Positions 43,989 through 54,010 of a DNA stretch of 64,000 nt are shown piece by piece. The stretch covers positions 124,001-188,000 of the forward strand of contig WHVA01000005.1 of the NCBI GenBank assembly GCA_015179125.1. The letters are read 5' to 3'. Position 1 is the first letter of the stretch, and each line of letters begins with the position of its first letter. The notes below the pieces were generated by a model. That model ran no database searches. It was not told the DNA's origin and was given only the letters and a program-made list of their open reading frames with translations. A program made the position numbers and the translations under genes. Source of the DNA: Gautieria morchelliformis. Lineage: Eukaryota > Basidiomycota > Agaricomycetes > Gomphales > Gomphaceae.

Positions 43989-44176
43989 ACAAGACAAAAC
44001 ACACAGCGCATGGGCTGCACACACCTCGCTCACACAGGCATGGACTAACTCGGGGCCACGCCCAACGAGTGCAAGCTGAGATACAGGTCGAAAGGTGAGA
44101 AGGAGACAAAGTAGGATAGGGCATGTAAACACCATCTTACATAGGGTACAGCCCCAAAAGACAAAAAATGGGATTC

Positions 44177-44195
44177 AAAAAAAAAAAAAAAAAAA
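44177..44195 (+). other. Poly-A tail marking the LINE 3' end
   Basis: Nineteen A residues lie about 190 bp after the ORF2 stop (43986-43988), as expected at the 3' end of a target-primed LINE insertion. Confidence 0.75.
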
Positions 44196-44390
44196 TTTAG
44201 CACAGGAATTGCCAGGAGAATGTCGTCATCCTGCAAGTTGAAAACTCTTTTATGTTCTTGTAGACTGATCTCCATATGCTAATACCATTACAGAACATTA
44301 TATTCACAACTGCTCTCCTTACCTAATCCCAGCCTTGCCTATATTACAAATGACATAGGTACAAGTGTCAACGGTTATCAAGCCAAAGAT

Positions 44391-45089
44391 ATGCGACAGA
44401 CGGCCCGCCATTTGTTTGCATCGCTTCATGAAGCTGGTTATGCCCCAAAATCCTGGTCTCGAGCTCCCTTCAACACGGTTGAGTATTTTTGGGATAACAT
44501 GTACAAGCACTATCCCGACCTTTGCCTTTGCAAGGGTCATTGGAAACTTAATCTATTTGCTAGCCAAGAATACCTGGCCTTCACACATTCACTGAAGAAC
44601 AGAGGCAATGATAAGGAGGAGCCTGAATCTGATAACTCCTTGTCTCCTACTCCCAAAACCCCAAAGAAATGCATGCATGCTTCCTCTGACAAACCAGCTC
44701 TGAATGTCAAAAAACCTAAGGTAAATCATCCAGTGCCTGGCACTGCAGGCCCGAGTTCTGGGTCTACCTGTGCTGTTGCGATACCCACTTCGACGTCCAA
44801 AGGCAGTCCAATTGTGTCACTGACATCTTCAAGTGGGATGTTCTCAACTAGTATACCATCTTCTGACTTGGACTTTACTCTTCATACCATGTCAGTACCT
44901 TCTGCCGCTAACCAGGACACCATTCAAGCATCAATTACCAAAATTTCAGCTCCATCTATTAGCTCACGGCACTCCATCTATTACTCAGGCTTCGAAATCT
45001 TCCTTGTGCAGCCCTGCTTTTCTGGACACTCTCTGTTCTGCCTTGCCTGTCTCTATCCTGCCATCTGCTTCAGCTCCTCTGCCCCTTAG
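44391..45089 (+). CDS. Hypothetical protein with W-rich N-terminal motif
   Basis: A 232-codon frame starts at ATG 44391. The first 70 residues are globular-looking, with KHYPDLCLCKGHWKLNLFAS. The aromatic/Cys pattern YP-L-LC--HWK recalls a group of uncharacterised agaricomycete proteins with the same phrase, but I cannot name a domain. The rest is a low-complexity Ser/Thr/Pro/Lys tail. A second frame is open over 44833-45213, so an intron or frameshift near 44950 may change the true C-terminus. Copia-2 lies 310 bp downstream. It could be a host gene or the 5' part of one cut by that insertion. Confidence 0.4.
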   Translation: MRQTARHLFASLHEAGYAPKSWSRAPFNTVEYFWDNMYKHYPDLCLCKGHWKLNLFASQEYLAFTHSLKNRGNDKEEPESDNSLSPTPKTPKKCMHASSDKPALNVKKPKVNHPVPGTAGPSSGSTCAVAIPTSTSKGSPIVSLTSSSGMFSTSIPSSDLDFTLHTMSVPSAANQDTIQASITKISAPSISSRHSIYYSGFEIFLVQPCFSGHSLFCLACLYPAICFSSSAP

Positions 45090-45398
45090 CCTCACAGTTC
45101 AGCCGCTGAAATCTACTATCAAGGACAACCTGCCACAGCTGATATCAGCGTCTCCGCTTACCCCTAATGAGGCGACAGATATTCGTGGGTTTTGTCCATA
45201 TTTATTTATTTAATCCCAAGCTGACTGTCAGTGCAAGCGGGCAATGCAACGCCAAGCTCCAATACGAGTGTTGGCAACACAACTGCAATGCTGAAGCAAC
45301 CCGAAGCTTCGGCTCAAATAGTAAGAAATTTCTCCTGTAGTAGCGTTAGTTATTGATCATTGCTACATGATGTGCACAGATAAATCCTTTGTGAGTAC

Positions 45399-45895
45399 TG
45401 TAGAGGACAGGAATTATAGGCAGTAGGAATGGACTTCTTGCTCAAAAGAATAGACTAGAAAACAATTCACTCTCTCAGTGAATTTAGTTGTCACTGTAAA
45501 TATATTATACACTACCTAGAAAACAATTCACTACAGAGGATTTCTAGGTTAATAAATCGAAAGAATGCTAGACTAATTTACTTGCCTCTCTCAGTGAATT
45601 TAGTTGTCACTGAGAGAGGGGGAAACTGTTTCACTGCGCATGTACTACTACCCGGCCCTTTAGCGCCCAAGAGCTCGCGCGTCGAAGTCATTTCAGACTC
45701 CGCTGGGTGCAGCCGCTTGTGAAAGTAGGAATAACAAGATGAAATGGGGAGATAGGGAGTGAGTGGAAAATTTCGAAAATAACCAGAGAAATGGATGCAT
45801 GATACAAGAACAACATGAGAAGAAATTGAGAAAGCACACAACAAATTGGATATATTATGCTTGATTTTGGTGCAGGAGCATCAATGCACCCAACA
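45399..45895 (-). repeat. Copia-2 3' LTR
   Basis: 497 bp. In element sense it starts TGTTGGGTGCATTGATG and ends TGTCCTCTACA. It contains the repeated phrase CTCTCAGTGA...TCACTGAGAGAG, which forms perfect inverted pairs. Confidence 0.95.
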
Positions 45896-45908
45896 CGCCC
45901 CCTCAAGC

Positions 45909-48869
45909 TTAATATATTCCGATTTGTTCATTGAGGATCTTCACTCTAGGACTAGGAAGTCCTTTGGTGAGGATATCTGCCAACATTTGTTCGGTTGGCA
46001 AATAAACGAGCTTGGCTTGTTGATTTTTGATTATATCTCGAAGGAAATATAATCTGATGTCGAAATGTTTGGTTCTCGTGTGTTGTTGAGTGCCATACGT
46101 GATGGCAATGGCTGATTGATTGTCTGAATAAATTTTGATGGGTCTGTTCAGTGGTTGGAATATTTCAGAAATAAAATGGCGCATCCAAAGAGCCTCTTTG
46201 CCCGCATGGGTCAGGGCGACGAATTCGGCTTCAGTTGATGAGAGGGCTACTATCGACTGTTTCTGGCAACTCCATGAAACAGTGCCTCCATCAATCTGAA
46301 ATAAGTATGCCGAATACGAACGCCTATGACTCTGTGAACCCCAATCCGCATCTGAATACCCCATCAAGCCGTCTCGATTTCTTCCAAGTGTGAGCTTGTA
46401 ATGCTTCGTGCCTTTCAAATATTTGAAGACACGTTTGACTGCATTCCAATGTGTGCCACCTGGATTTTCGAGGAATTGCGAAAGCAATGACACCGCAAAT
46501 GCAATGTCAGGTCGAGTGGCTACGGCTGCCCACATCAGTGATCCTATGGCTTGCCTGTATGGAAACTTCGACATGGCTTTCTTGCCTCTCTCTGTAGAAG
46601 GACACTGGTCTTTTGATAATTTAACAGCTGGATCAAGGGGCGTAGCATAAGTCTTTGCATCTTCGAGATTGAATTTCTTGATGATCTTCTCGATGTATGC
46701 AGGTTGTGAAATTGCAATAGTTTTCTTCTGCCAGTCTCTTTCGATTTTGAGATTCAATAGCCAATGAATCTCGCCTAGATCTTTCATACTGAAGACCTGA
46801 GCAAGATCTCGTTTGACTTCGTCCAGGACTGACTGATTCTCAGCTGTGATGGTGAGATCATCCACAGCTGTTGCAATGATCACATGCCCCTTTCCGCCAC
46901 ATCTATAAAATACAGCCCCATCTGTGGCTGACGTAGTGAATCCTAATTTGTGGAATTCACCACTTAGACGTTTGTACCATTCCCTTCCAGATTGTTTGAG
47001 GCCATAGAGTGCTTTCTTCAAAAGTAGCACTTCGTTTTTGTCTCTAGACTCATATCCATACGGCTGCTTCATGTAAATAGGTTCAGGTAGTGTAGCATTG
47101 AGGTATGCATAGTCCACGTCCATTTGATGGATAGGCCAGTCATTCCTAGCAGCAATGGCGCATATTATCCGTAGGGAGGATAACCGAGCAACAGGTGAGT
47201 ATGTCTCATCATAGTCGACTCCAAACTTCTGTGTGAAGCCTTGGGCGACCATTCTCGATTTAGGCATTATTGGTTTCCCTTCTGGATTACGCTTCCAAAG
47301 GTAGACCCATTTATTACCGACAATATTGGCTCCAGGAGGTGGTTTGGCTCGTTCCCACACTCCCTTGTCGATTAGGGCCTCATACTCTTTGTCCATTGAT
47401 TTCTTCCATATAGGATTATTCAGAGCTTCGTCTGCATTGCTAGGTTCAATTTGACTCAAATCCGGCGCCTTGTTATTGTTTTGACCGTCGGTTAGAAACG
47501 CACTGATGGCACACTCATAGCTACTGATGCCATCAATCTTGGAGGATAATTCTTGGTCGAATAAAACTTCTTTATGGTCCTCAACGTCCTCGTAAGCTAG
47601 CGTAGTCATATGTGTGCCAGCTTGTCTCTGGGTTTGAGATCTTGTTACGGGACCTGATGGGGCCGGCTGCACTTGTTGTTGACGGATCCTTTCGCTTCTC
47701 CTTATCGGTTCAGCTTCTCTAGGTCTGTCATCAACTCCCTGAATAGGTTGCAGCTTTTCAAGATATTCCTCTGGTGCATTTTCATCACTTTCTTCGATCT
47801 TTGCCTCTTCGCTGACTAAGCGACCGGGCACAGGCACTAATGCCGGAATGGCCTTCTTCTCCTCTCTAGACGTAGGTAGCTTAGATTCCTCAATAGAAAT
47901 GATTGGGACCTTTCCCTTCTTCATCTCTGAATCAAACACAACATTCCGCTCGACAGAAACTTTGTGCGAGTCAGGCCAATAAATATAATGACCATGGCTC
48001 TGCGCAGAAATTCCTATCCACCGAGCTCTCTTGGCACGAGCTTCCAATTTATCTCCCTGAGTGACCTTAACATAGACTTCAATTCCCCACGCGTGAATGT
48101 CTTTGAGATTCGGTTTCTCATGGTGGATCATCTCGTAGGGCGTTTTATCCGGTAGAGCTCTTGTGTGCGTCCTGTTCCTAAGATAATTGGCATGCTGTAT
48201 TGCATAGCCCCATAATATCTTAGGAAGGCCTGATTCTAACAGCATGGCACGAGTTCTCTCAGTGAGAGTTCGGTTCAGACGTTCGGCAACACCATTAGAC
48301 TCTGGTGTGTCGTGTACCGTCAACTGATGCTTCGTGCCTTGTTTGGCTAGATGCTGTTCGAATTCAGAGCTCGTATACTCGCCCCCTTGATCAGAAACAA
48401 GTGCCTTGATGTGCACATTTCTCTGTCGAAGCATTAAAGCCTCATAGAGCTTGTACTTTGAGAATGCTTCTGATTTGTTCGCCATGAGATAGATCACCGA
48501 TTCTCTTGAGTAATCATCGATAAAGGAGACATAATATGACTTCTTATCGATTGTGAGGTGCCTTGCAGGTCCCCAGACATCAGAATAAATTCTGTCACCG
48601 AATTTTGACGTTCGGTCTCTGGGTTCTCGAGGAAGAGGTTTGCGTGCAATCTTGGCCTGAATACACGCATCACAGACAATTCTATCGCCTGTGGAGCTCA
48701 GTTCAATGCCCAATATCATGCCATGATTTAATAGATGTTGTAGGGACTTCTGTGAGATATGCCCCATTTTTTGATGAATTTCCATGGCAGACAAACACAT
48801 ATGGGCTTGAGCACTTGGTGACTGGAGGTCTAGTCGATATAAACCATTGACCTTCGGTGCTTGCATCAA
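45909..48869 (-). CDS. Copia-2 integrase, reverse transcriptase, RNase H
   Basis: An open frame of 986 codons follows the gag-protease frame in the -1 register. Integrase has HQKMGH and CDACIQAK (zinc site), YSDVWGP, SDQGGEYTS and ESNGVAERLNRT, so all three catalytic acids are present. Reverse transcriptase shows KWVYLWKRNPEGK, MDVDYAYLNATL, LYGLKQSGREWYKRL and TAVDDLTIT. RNase H shows YSDADWGSQSH, SDNQSAIAI and KHFDIRLYFLRD, ending ADILTKGLPSPRVK. Coding sense continues upstream of the listed start (ATGKVLMQAP), so the natural product is one gag-pol polyprotein. The listed start is only the first codon after the frame break. The enzymes look intact. Confidence 0.9.
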   Translation of the reverse strand: MMQAPKVNGLYRLDLQSPSAQAHMCLSAMEIHQKMGHISQKSLQHLLNHGMILGIELSSTGDRIVCDACIQAKIARKPLPREPRDRTSKFGDRIYSDVWGPARHLTIDKKSYYVSFIDDYSRESVIYLMANKSEAFSKYKLYEALMLRQRNVHIKALVSDQGGEYTSSEFEQHLAKQGTKHQLTVHDTPESNGVAERLNRTLTERTRAMLLESGLPKILWGYAIQHANYLRNRTHTRALPDKTPYEMIHHEKPNLKDIHAWGIEVYVKVTQGDKLEARAKRARWIGISAQSHGHYIYWPDSHKVSVERNVVFDSEMKKGKVPIISIEESKLPTSREEKKAIPALVPVPGRLVSEEAKIEESDENAPEEYLEKLQPIQGVDDRPREAEPIRRSERIRQQQVQPAPSGPVTRSQTQRQAGTHMTTLAYEDVEDHKEVLFDQELSSKIDGISSYECAISAFLTDGQNNNKAPDLSQIEPSNADEALNNPIWKKSMDKEYEALIDKGVWERAKPPPGANIVGNKWVYLWKRNPEGKPIMPKSRMVAQGFTQKFGVDYDETYSPVARLSSLRIICAIAARNDWPIHQMDVDYAYLNATLPEPIYMKQPYGYESRDKNEVLLLKKALYGLKQSGREWYKRLSGEFHKLGFTTSATDGAVFYRCGGKGHVIIATAVDDLTITAENQSVLDEVKRDLAQVFSMKDLGEIHWLLNLKIERDWQKKTIAISQPAYIEKIIKKFNLEDAKTYATPLDPAVKLSKDQCPSTERGKKAMSKFPYRQAIGSLMWAAVATRPDIAFAVSLLSQFLENPGGTHWNAVKRVFKYLKGTKHYKLTLGRNRDGLMGYSDADWGSQSHRRSYSAYLFQIDGGTVSWSCQKQSIVALSSTEAEFVALTHAGKEALWMRHFISEIFQPLNRPIKIYSDNQSAIAITYGTQQHTRTKHFDIRLYFLRDIIKNQQAKLVYLPTEQMLADILTKGLPSPRVKILNEQIGIY

Positions 48870-50152
48870 TACCTTTCCAGTAGCTTAGATATTGTGCATT
48901 TCTGGCCACCGAGTCGAATGTCGTAGCCAGCATCATCGCACCGACCGATCGAGACGAGGGTAGCAGCAATTTTTGGAGCATAATATGTATCTTGCAACGT
49001 GACTTCTACTGTTTTATCTCCAACCTTGTTGGATAATACAAGCAGTCCTGAACCGAAGGCATCAAAAGTGCCTTTGTTGGCTGCTCGGATAGTCCTCGGC
49101 TGTGAGAATTGACAGTAGTTCCTCAATAAATTTTTGTGAGGAGTCATATGTGATGTCGTTCCGGTGTCGAGTATAACTATAACTCCTGAGGATGTGCTCA
49201 GATTGAAATTAGAGCACTCGTCAAAATTGGTGAAGGCAAGATGCCCATCACCACTTTCCTCAGAAGAGGACTCTTCTTCGGCAACATTCGCTTTTGCTTT
49301 ACCCTTCTTCTTCTTCTTGGCTTTGGCTTTTTTCTTCTGACGTGGTCCTTGACCTTCTTTACCACCTCCTTTAGCCCAGCAATTTTCAATAGAATGTCCA
49401 GGCTTTTTGCAGTTGGTGCATATATGCGCCTTCTGCGCCTTCTGGTCCTTCTTAGTAGATGAACCAATAAACACCTGCTCTTCTTGCGGGAGTGTTTTCT
49501 TCCTGTCATACTGAGCCTTTAGTACCCTAATAATATTATCAGGAACCAATGGCATCCCGCATTCTTCAAGCGAAGTGGTAAGGGCATTCATGACTGCCTC
49601 ATAGGATGGTGGAAGTGACGCAAGGATGATGTCCATAAATTCTTCTTCGGAAACTCTAGCTCCCATCTCATTAAGACGAGCATATAGGTCTTGGGCCTTG
49701 TCCAAATGATCTCTCAAGTCTCCATCCTCAGGACATCTCATACTGCGGAGTTGTCTCTGCAGGCTGGTGAGGACCATCTTGGGCTTTTTGGTCATCTCAT
49801 TGACCAGTGCATCCCAAGTCTCTTTTGCTGTCTTCTGCTTCTGTAGCATCAGGGCTAATGACTCTGACACTGAGACGATGATTTGGGTCTTGGCTTGTCC
49901 TTCTCTAGCAAGGTATCTCTCCAGCTTCTCCTCAGCCTTATCCATCTGAGTTTCCTCAGCTTCTGTGAGAATATGGCCTGGGGGCATAACTGGAGGATCA
50001 GGAGGTCGAGTGACTCTCCCTTCTACATGCTTGAGTAGATTTTTGGACTCGAAATAGCTGATGAGAGTGGCTCGCCACAATGGCCAATTACTACCATCAG
50101 TAGCAAGCTTCTCAACACCCAATAGCTTCTCAGAAGTGTCTCCGGGGCCCAT
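48866..50152 (-). CDS. Copia-2 Gag and protease
   Basis: A 428-codon frame starts at the ATG embedded in the primer-binding site (50152). Residues 1-230 are a Copia Gag (TDGSNWPLWRATLISYF, FMDIILASLPPSYEAV). The knuckle CTNCKKPGHSIENC, a Lys-rich block and the protease motif LDTGTTSHMTPH follow. It ends at TGA after CTISKLL. The sequence around 48885-48886 lacks one A compared with a continuous reading (TCT AAA GCT ACT GGA AAG), which would join gag to pol. The break is therefore probably a recent one-base loss and not a programmed signal. Confidence 0.9.
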   Translation of the reverse strand: MGPGDTSEKLLGVEKLATDGSNWPLWRATLISYFESKNLLKHVEGRVTRPPDPPVMPPGHILTEAEETQMDKAEEKLERYLAREGQAKTQIIVSVSESLALMLQKQKTAKETWDALVNEMTKKPKMVLTSLQRQLRSMRCPEDGDLRDHLDKAQDLYARLNEMGARVSEEEFMDIILASLPPSYEAVMNALTTSLEECGMPLVPDNIIRVLKAQYDRKKTLPQEEQVFIGSSTKKDQKAQKAHICTNCKKPGHSIENCWAKGGGKEGQGPRQKKKAKAKKKKKGKAKANVAEEESSSEESGDGHLAFTNFDECSNFNLSTSSGVIVILDTGTTSHMTPHKNLLRNYCQFSQPRTIRAANKGTFDAFGSGLLVLSNKVGDKTVEVTLQDTYYAPKIAATLVSIGRCDDAGYDIRLGGQKCTISKLLERY

Positions 50153-50157
50153 AACCC
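50145..50157 (-). promoter_or_regulatory. Copia-2 primer-binding site with embedded gag start
   Basis: GGGTTATGGGCCC directly after the 5' LTR matches the complement of the anticodon-arm region of initiator tRNA-Met. The ATG inside it is the gag start codon. Confidence 0.8.
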
Positions 50158-50654
50158 TGTAGAGGACAGGAATTATAGGCAGTAGGAATGGACTTCTTGC
50201 TCAAAAGAATAGACTAGAATACAATTCACTCTCTCAGTGAATTTAGTTGTCACTGTAAATATATTATACACTACCTAGAAAACAATTCACTACAGAGGAT
50301 TTCTAGGTTAATAAATCGAAAGAATGCTAGACTAATTTACTTGCCTCTCTCAGTGAATTTAGTTGTCACTGAGAGAGGGGGAAACTGTTTCACTGCGCAT
50401 GTACTACTACCCGGCCCTTTAGCGCCCAAGAGCTCGCGCGTCGAAGTCATTTCAGACTCCGCTGGGTGCAGCCGCTTGTGAAAGTAGGAATAACAAGATG
50501 AAATGGGGAGATAGGGAGTGAGTGGAAAATTTCGAAAATAACCAGAGAAATGGATGCATGATACAAGAACAACATGAGAAGAAATTGAGAAAGCACACAA
50601 CAAATTGGATATATTATGCTTGATTTTGGTGCAGGAGCATCAATGCACCCAACA
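50158..50654 (-). repeat. Copia-2 5' LTR
   Basis: 497 bp, matching the other LTR but for one A/T difference. Confidence 0.95.
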
Positions 50655-50694
50655 AGTACATCATCTTTAAGAGTTGAATGTAATATCTTCCGAC

Positions 50695-51211
50695 ATGTCC
50701 CGCAGTGCACAGCACATTCACGTGATACCGAAAGTCAATCTACAGCTTCCCGAGCCACCTCCACCAACCCCATCCTTGAATAATGCATCCAAAGGCAAGA
50801 AGAACTTTGATGACGTTGTCTGGAAACCAAGCCCCAAATGGAATTCTCCTAAGTCAGTGTTGATTATTATTCTCAGTCTACTCTAATGATGTTAGTTGAT
50901 TCCACACTAACTTATTCAGCATCGACTATATACGTACTCATCCAAATGCATCTAAAATAAATGTTAGGCTTGCATTCGAGGGCCTGTCAGCTCAGGAGAA
51001 GAAGGTAAGAGCTATTATACCATCTGACTGGTACTCATTTGCCTCTGGTTATAGGTATACGCTGACCGAGGTGCTTACAACAAGAAAAACAATCTCCCCC
51101 TCAGTTGGACTTGGTGGATGCCAGCAAAGGTTCGCTGGATGATGTGCGCATATTGTCAGTTAATTACCTGATGCTGATTTCACACAGAAGCAATCACGGG
51201 AAGTGGTGTGA
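50695..51211 (+). CDS. Hypothetical small basic protein, four exons
   Basis: Exons 50695-50852, 50920-51004, 51055-51129 and 51188-51211 join in frame to 113 residues plus stop. Introns are 67, 50 and 58 nt with GT-AG ends (GTCAGT, GTAAGA, GTTCGC donors). A Pro-rich start (LPEPPPPTPS) precedes a basic region (SKGKKNFDDVVWK). Next comes FIRT-like IDYIRTHPNASKI with FEGLSAQEKKVYADRGAYN, whose LSAQEKK-Y-D pattern resembles the second half of an HMG box, though the box would be short and incomplete. The start lies 36 bp after the Copia-2 target duplication, so the promoter has probably been displaced by 5 kb. It may be a host gene or a truncated one. Confidence 0.45.
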
Positions 51212-52687
51212 GTGTATAGGTGAGTGAGAGGGGTGGTAAGCGCCAAGTTGGAGGTTTGTGCTGCACAGGGAGCCATCAGGTGGATGGGGCCCATATCTGG
51301 TCAACTAGGATTGCGTCAACTGGGATTGCTCTGAGAGATGCCATAGTATACCATCGTATGTCGAGATGTACCGAAAATGACCGATGGTTACCGAGCGGTA
51401 CCGATGGGGCGCTGATTAATGGGTTGAAGTCTGCTAGGACTTGACTAGGCAAGGATGTATAGCGGCGCTACTACAACCTTGCCGTGGTTTGGGGGGAGAG
51501 GAGCAGGACATTCGCCGCTGGCTACGCAGGTGGTCCCGATGTCAGATGTGGGCGATGCGGGGCGACTTGATTGACCCTTGTGGCAATCTGACGGGAGCAC
51601 CCGGGGACACATGATTCCGAGTCACGTGACCCCCCGGTGAATCCTGGCCACCCTTGAGTGTGAGGATGCGGAGGGGAACTCCAACACCCATTTTTCCGTC
51701 AATCTGCTGCGGATTGACGGGACGTGAGTTCCACTCCGAACTCACACCCCCAAACCATGCAGAAAGATAGATTCCAGATGTCTGCGAGCTTCGACCTGGG
51801 ATGGACATGTTTGGAATAAGGTGTGCCACTGGCTCAGGGCTTCATCCGCAAATCCTCCCATTGCAGTAATTTAAGGGACCAATCCTGTGTCACAGGTGCC
51901 CAGCCTCCCTCTGCTGTCTCGAAGGTGAACCGGGGTGCGCGTGAAGGAACGCATGGGTTGCATGGAAGAGATGCTCAAGTGAGATAAACAAGTTCGTGGG
52001 GTCATTGACCTCCATCAGGTTAGTGTTGTCGCCCAGATGCCGCTTAGGTTCAGTGTACGGATTATGAATCGTGGTAGACCTTCGGCCTCGCTTGGTCATG
52101 CCATGAGATGTGGCTGTGAAACATGACCATGAAGTGCGCCATCGACTGCATTGCGTGCGGGCCACACTAGCCCAGCAAGAAAGTGGAAGTTCCTGTGTAC
52201 ACCCGCAGTGTCGAAATATTCTTAAACACGTCAAGTTCAACTCTCAGCGCAAGCCGGTGCTCCCGCACTGCTTGCTAGCTCTCGATGAGGGGTCTGAGCC
52301 CTGCCAGCGTGAGGCTTGCCGCACCTTCCTTAGCTGTGGCGAGGGCCTCGCCCCCGTGCCACAGTGCGTTGTGTACGATGTGTCATGTTGCGGTTTCCGG
52401 ATGCCGCCTTCGGCAACAAACCCGCACAAGAGCCTCTCCGAGGCTGGAACCGAACGGATTCCAGGATGGAAAGCCCATGCAGTACGGATGAACACATAGG
52501 TGGCCTGCGCCCCAGTTTCTCACGTCTTTTTAACGCCAGTGTACGCAAATGCCCGTCGAGGCGGAACCCGCGACCCTGAGGAACCATCCTCTTAAGGCTG
52601 CCTGCCCTCCTGCCCTCATCTCGGCCTGGCCTGTGTTGTCGCCTGCAGCGCCTTTCCAGTTTTCCTGTGAGCCTCTAGGCAGCCCAA
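51212..52687. other. No supported gene; two adjacent perfect hairpins
   Basis: Short overlapping frames on both strands have no coherent coding signal. CCGTCAATC (51696-51704) pairs with GATTGACGG (51712-51720) around a 7-nt loop. Four bases later GTGAGTTC (51724-51731) pairs with GAACTCAC (51738-51745) around 6 nt. A run of ACCGA-type words lies at 51365-51405. Confidence 0.5.
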
Positions 52688-52692
52688 CTGAT

Positions 52693-53189
52693 TGTTGGGT
52701 GCATTGATGCTCCTGCACCAAACTCAAGCATAATATATCCAATTTGTTGTGTGCTTTCTCAATTTCTTCTCATGTTGTTCTTGTATCATGCATCCATTTC
52801 TCTGGTGATTTTCGAAATTTTCCACTCACTCCCTGTCTCTCTATTTCATTTTGTTATTCCTACTTTCACAAGCGGCTGCACCCAGCGGAGTCTGAAATGA
52901 CTTCGACGCGCGAGCCCTTGGGCGCTAAAGGGCCGGATAGTAGTACATGCGCAGTGAAACAATTTCCCCCTCTCTCAGTGACAACTAAATTCACTGAGAG
53001 AGGCAAGTAAATTAGTCTAGCATTCTTTCGATTTATTGACCTAGAAATCCTCTGTAGTGAATTGTTTTCTAGGTAGTGTATAATATATTTACAGTGACAA
53101 CTAAATTCACTGAGAGAGTGAATTGTTTTCTAGTCTATTCTTTTGAACAAGAAGTCCATTCCTACTGCCTATAATTCCTGTCCTCAACA
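52693..53189 (+). repeat. Copia-2 family solo LTR, TSD CTGAT
   Basis: A 497-bp copy in the orientation opposite to Copia-2, starting TGTTGGGTGCATTG and ending GTCCTCAACA, flanked by CTGAT (52688-52692 and 53190-53194). Confidence 0.95.
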
Positions 53190-53439
53190 CTGATGCCATC
53201 CAGTGGCATGCACAGGAAACCAGCTCTGAGGCAAATTCTCTTCGAGCAGCACCTTTCCATGTCACCTCAGACATCACTCCGTACAAACCATGTGATAAAC
53301 GCTGGTTGTTGAACGTGACGGTGTAGCAAGTGAAGGCTAGCTGCAAGGACTTGCCGAGAGTGAGATGCCTCATCTGCTAGGTACTTTGCTGGTGCTTCCA
53401 CCATCGACTTCGTCAACGAGAAGGATGCGATGTCCTAGA

Positions 53440-54010
53440 GGCACCTCTCGCGCCTCTGTCCCGGTACTGCAACCGAGCATACTATGAAGTTTGGTGGTCC
53501 ACGCTTGAGATGTTTCTCACGCTTCTGTCCTGGTATTACAACTGAGCACATCGCAAAGATCAGGGATGGTACAACATGCTAGAGCATCTTCTTGTGCTTT
53601 TGTCCTGGTACTGCGACTGAGCATACTGCATGGTCCACGGATGGCATGACATGCTCGAGATACCTCTCGTGCTTCTGCCCTGGCACTGCGGCCGAGTGCA
53701 TTGCAAGTTCAGGCTGGTACAACATGCCTGAGGCACTTCTCGCGCTTCCGTTCTGGTACAGCTACCAAGCGCATCGCAATGTTTAGAGATGGTACAACAA
53801 GCTTGAGGGAACTCCTGCTTCCATCATGGTACTGCGACCAAGCATACTGCGTGCTTAAAGTATCTTACGGCACACCCGGGGTACTTCTCGTGTCTCTGAC
53901 CTGGCACAGCGAACGAGCACATTGCGATGTTCAGAGATGGTGCAACCCCTTTTCACTTGTCCTGATACTGCGACCAAGCTCACTGTGACCGAGCGCGCTG
54001 CAAGGCTCCC
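53440..54010. repeat. Degenerate minisatellite, period about 73 bp
   Basis: The phrase TGGTACTGCGACCGAG and variants recur at about 53461, 53531, 53606, 53681, 53754, 53827, 53902 and 53963, spaced 61-75 bp. Each is followed by CAT-GCAA, then GGATGGTACAACATGC and TCTCGTGCTTCTGTCC. About eight diverged units. Function unknown. Confidence 0.8.

Larger units (their letters stand above)
35589..44195 (+). mobile_element. Tad1-like LINE, decayed and interrupted
   Basis: ORF1 with zinc knuckles and ORF2 with endonuclease, reverse transcriptase, RNase H and a terminal Cys/His motif are followed by a 19-A tail at 44177-44195. This order fits fungal Tad1-clade LINEs. Three later insertions interrupt it: a Gypsy-2 solo LTR, a 2.2-kb inverted-repeat element and a family A solo LTR. 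The 5' end is probably truncated, since ORF1 starts mid-domain. Both frames carry many stops and shifts. Confidence 0.85.
45399..50654 (-). mobile_element. Copia-2, very young LTR retrotransposon
   Basis: Two 497-bp LTRs differ at one position by eye (near 45459 and 50220). The target duplication AGTAC (45394-45398 and 50655-50659) is exact. In element orientation the primer site GGGTTATGGGCCCC follows the 5' LTR and GAGGGGGCG precedes the 3' LTR. Gag-protease and integrase-RT-RNase H are complete except for a single missing base. Solo LTRs of this family lie at 52693-53189 and, more diverged, at 59115-59603. Confidence 0.97.

Noticed and set aside
48863..48872. TGATG stop-restart signal between Copia-2 gag and pol
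   Set aside because: Sense coding in the pol frame continues upstream of the ATG, so a single missing base explains the break better.
53440..54010. CRISPR-like array
   Set aside because: Units are contiguous, diverged and lack unique spacers; this is a tandem repeat in a eukaryote.
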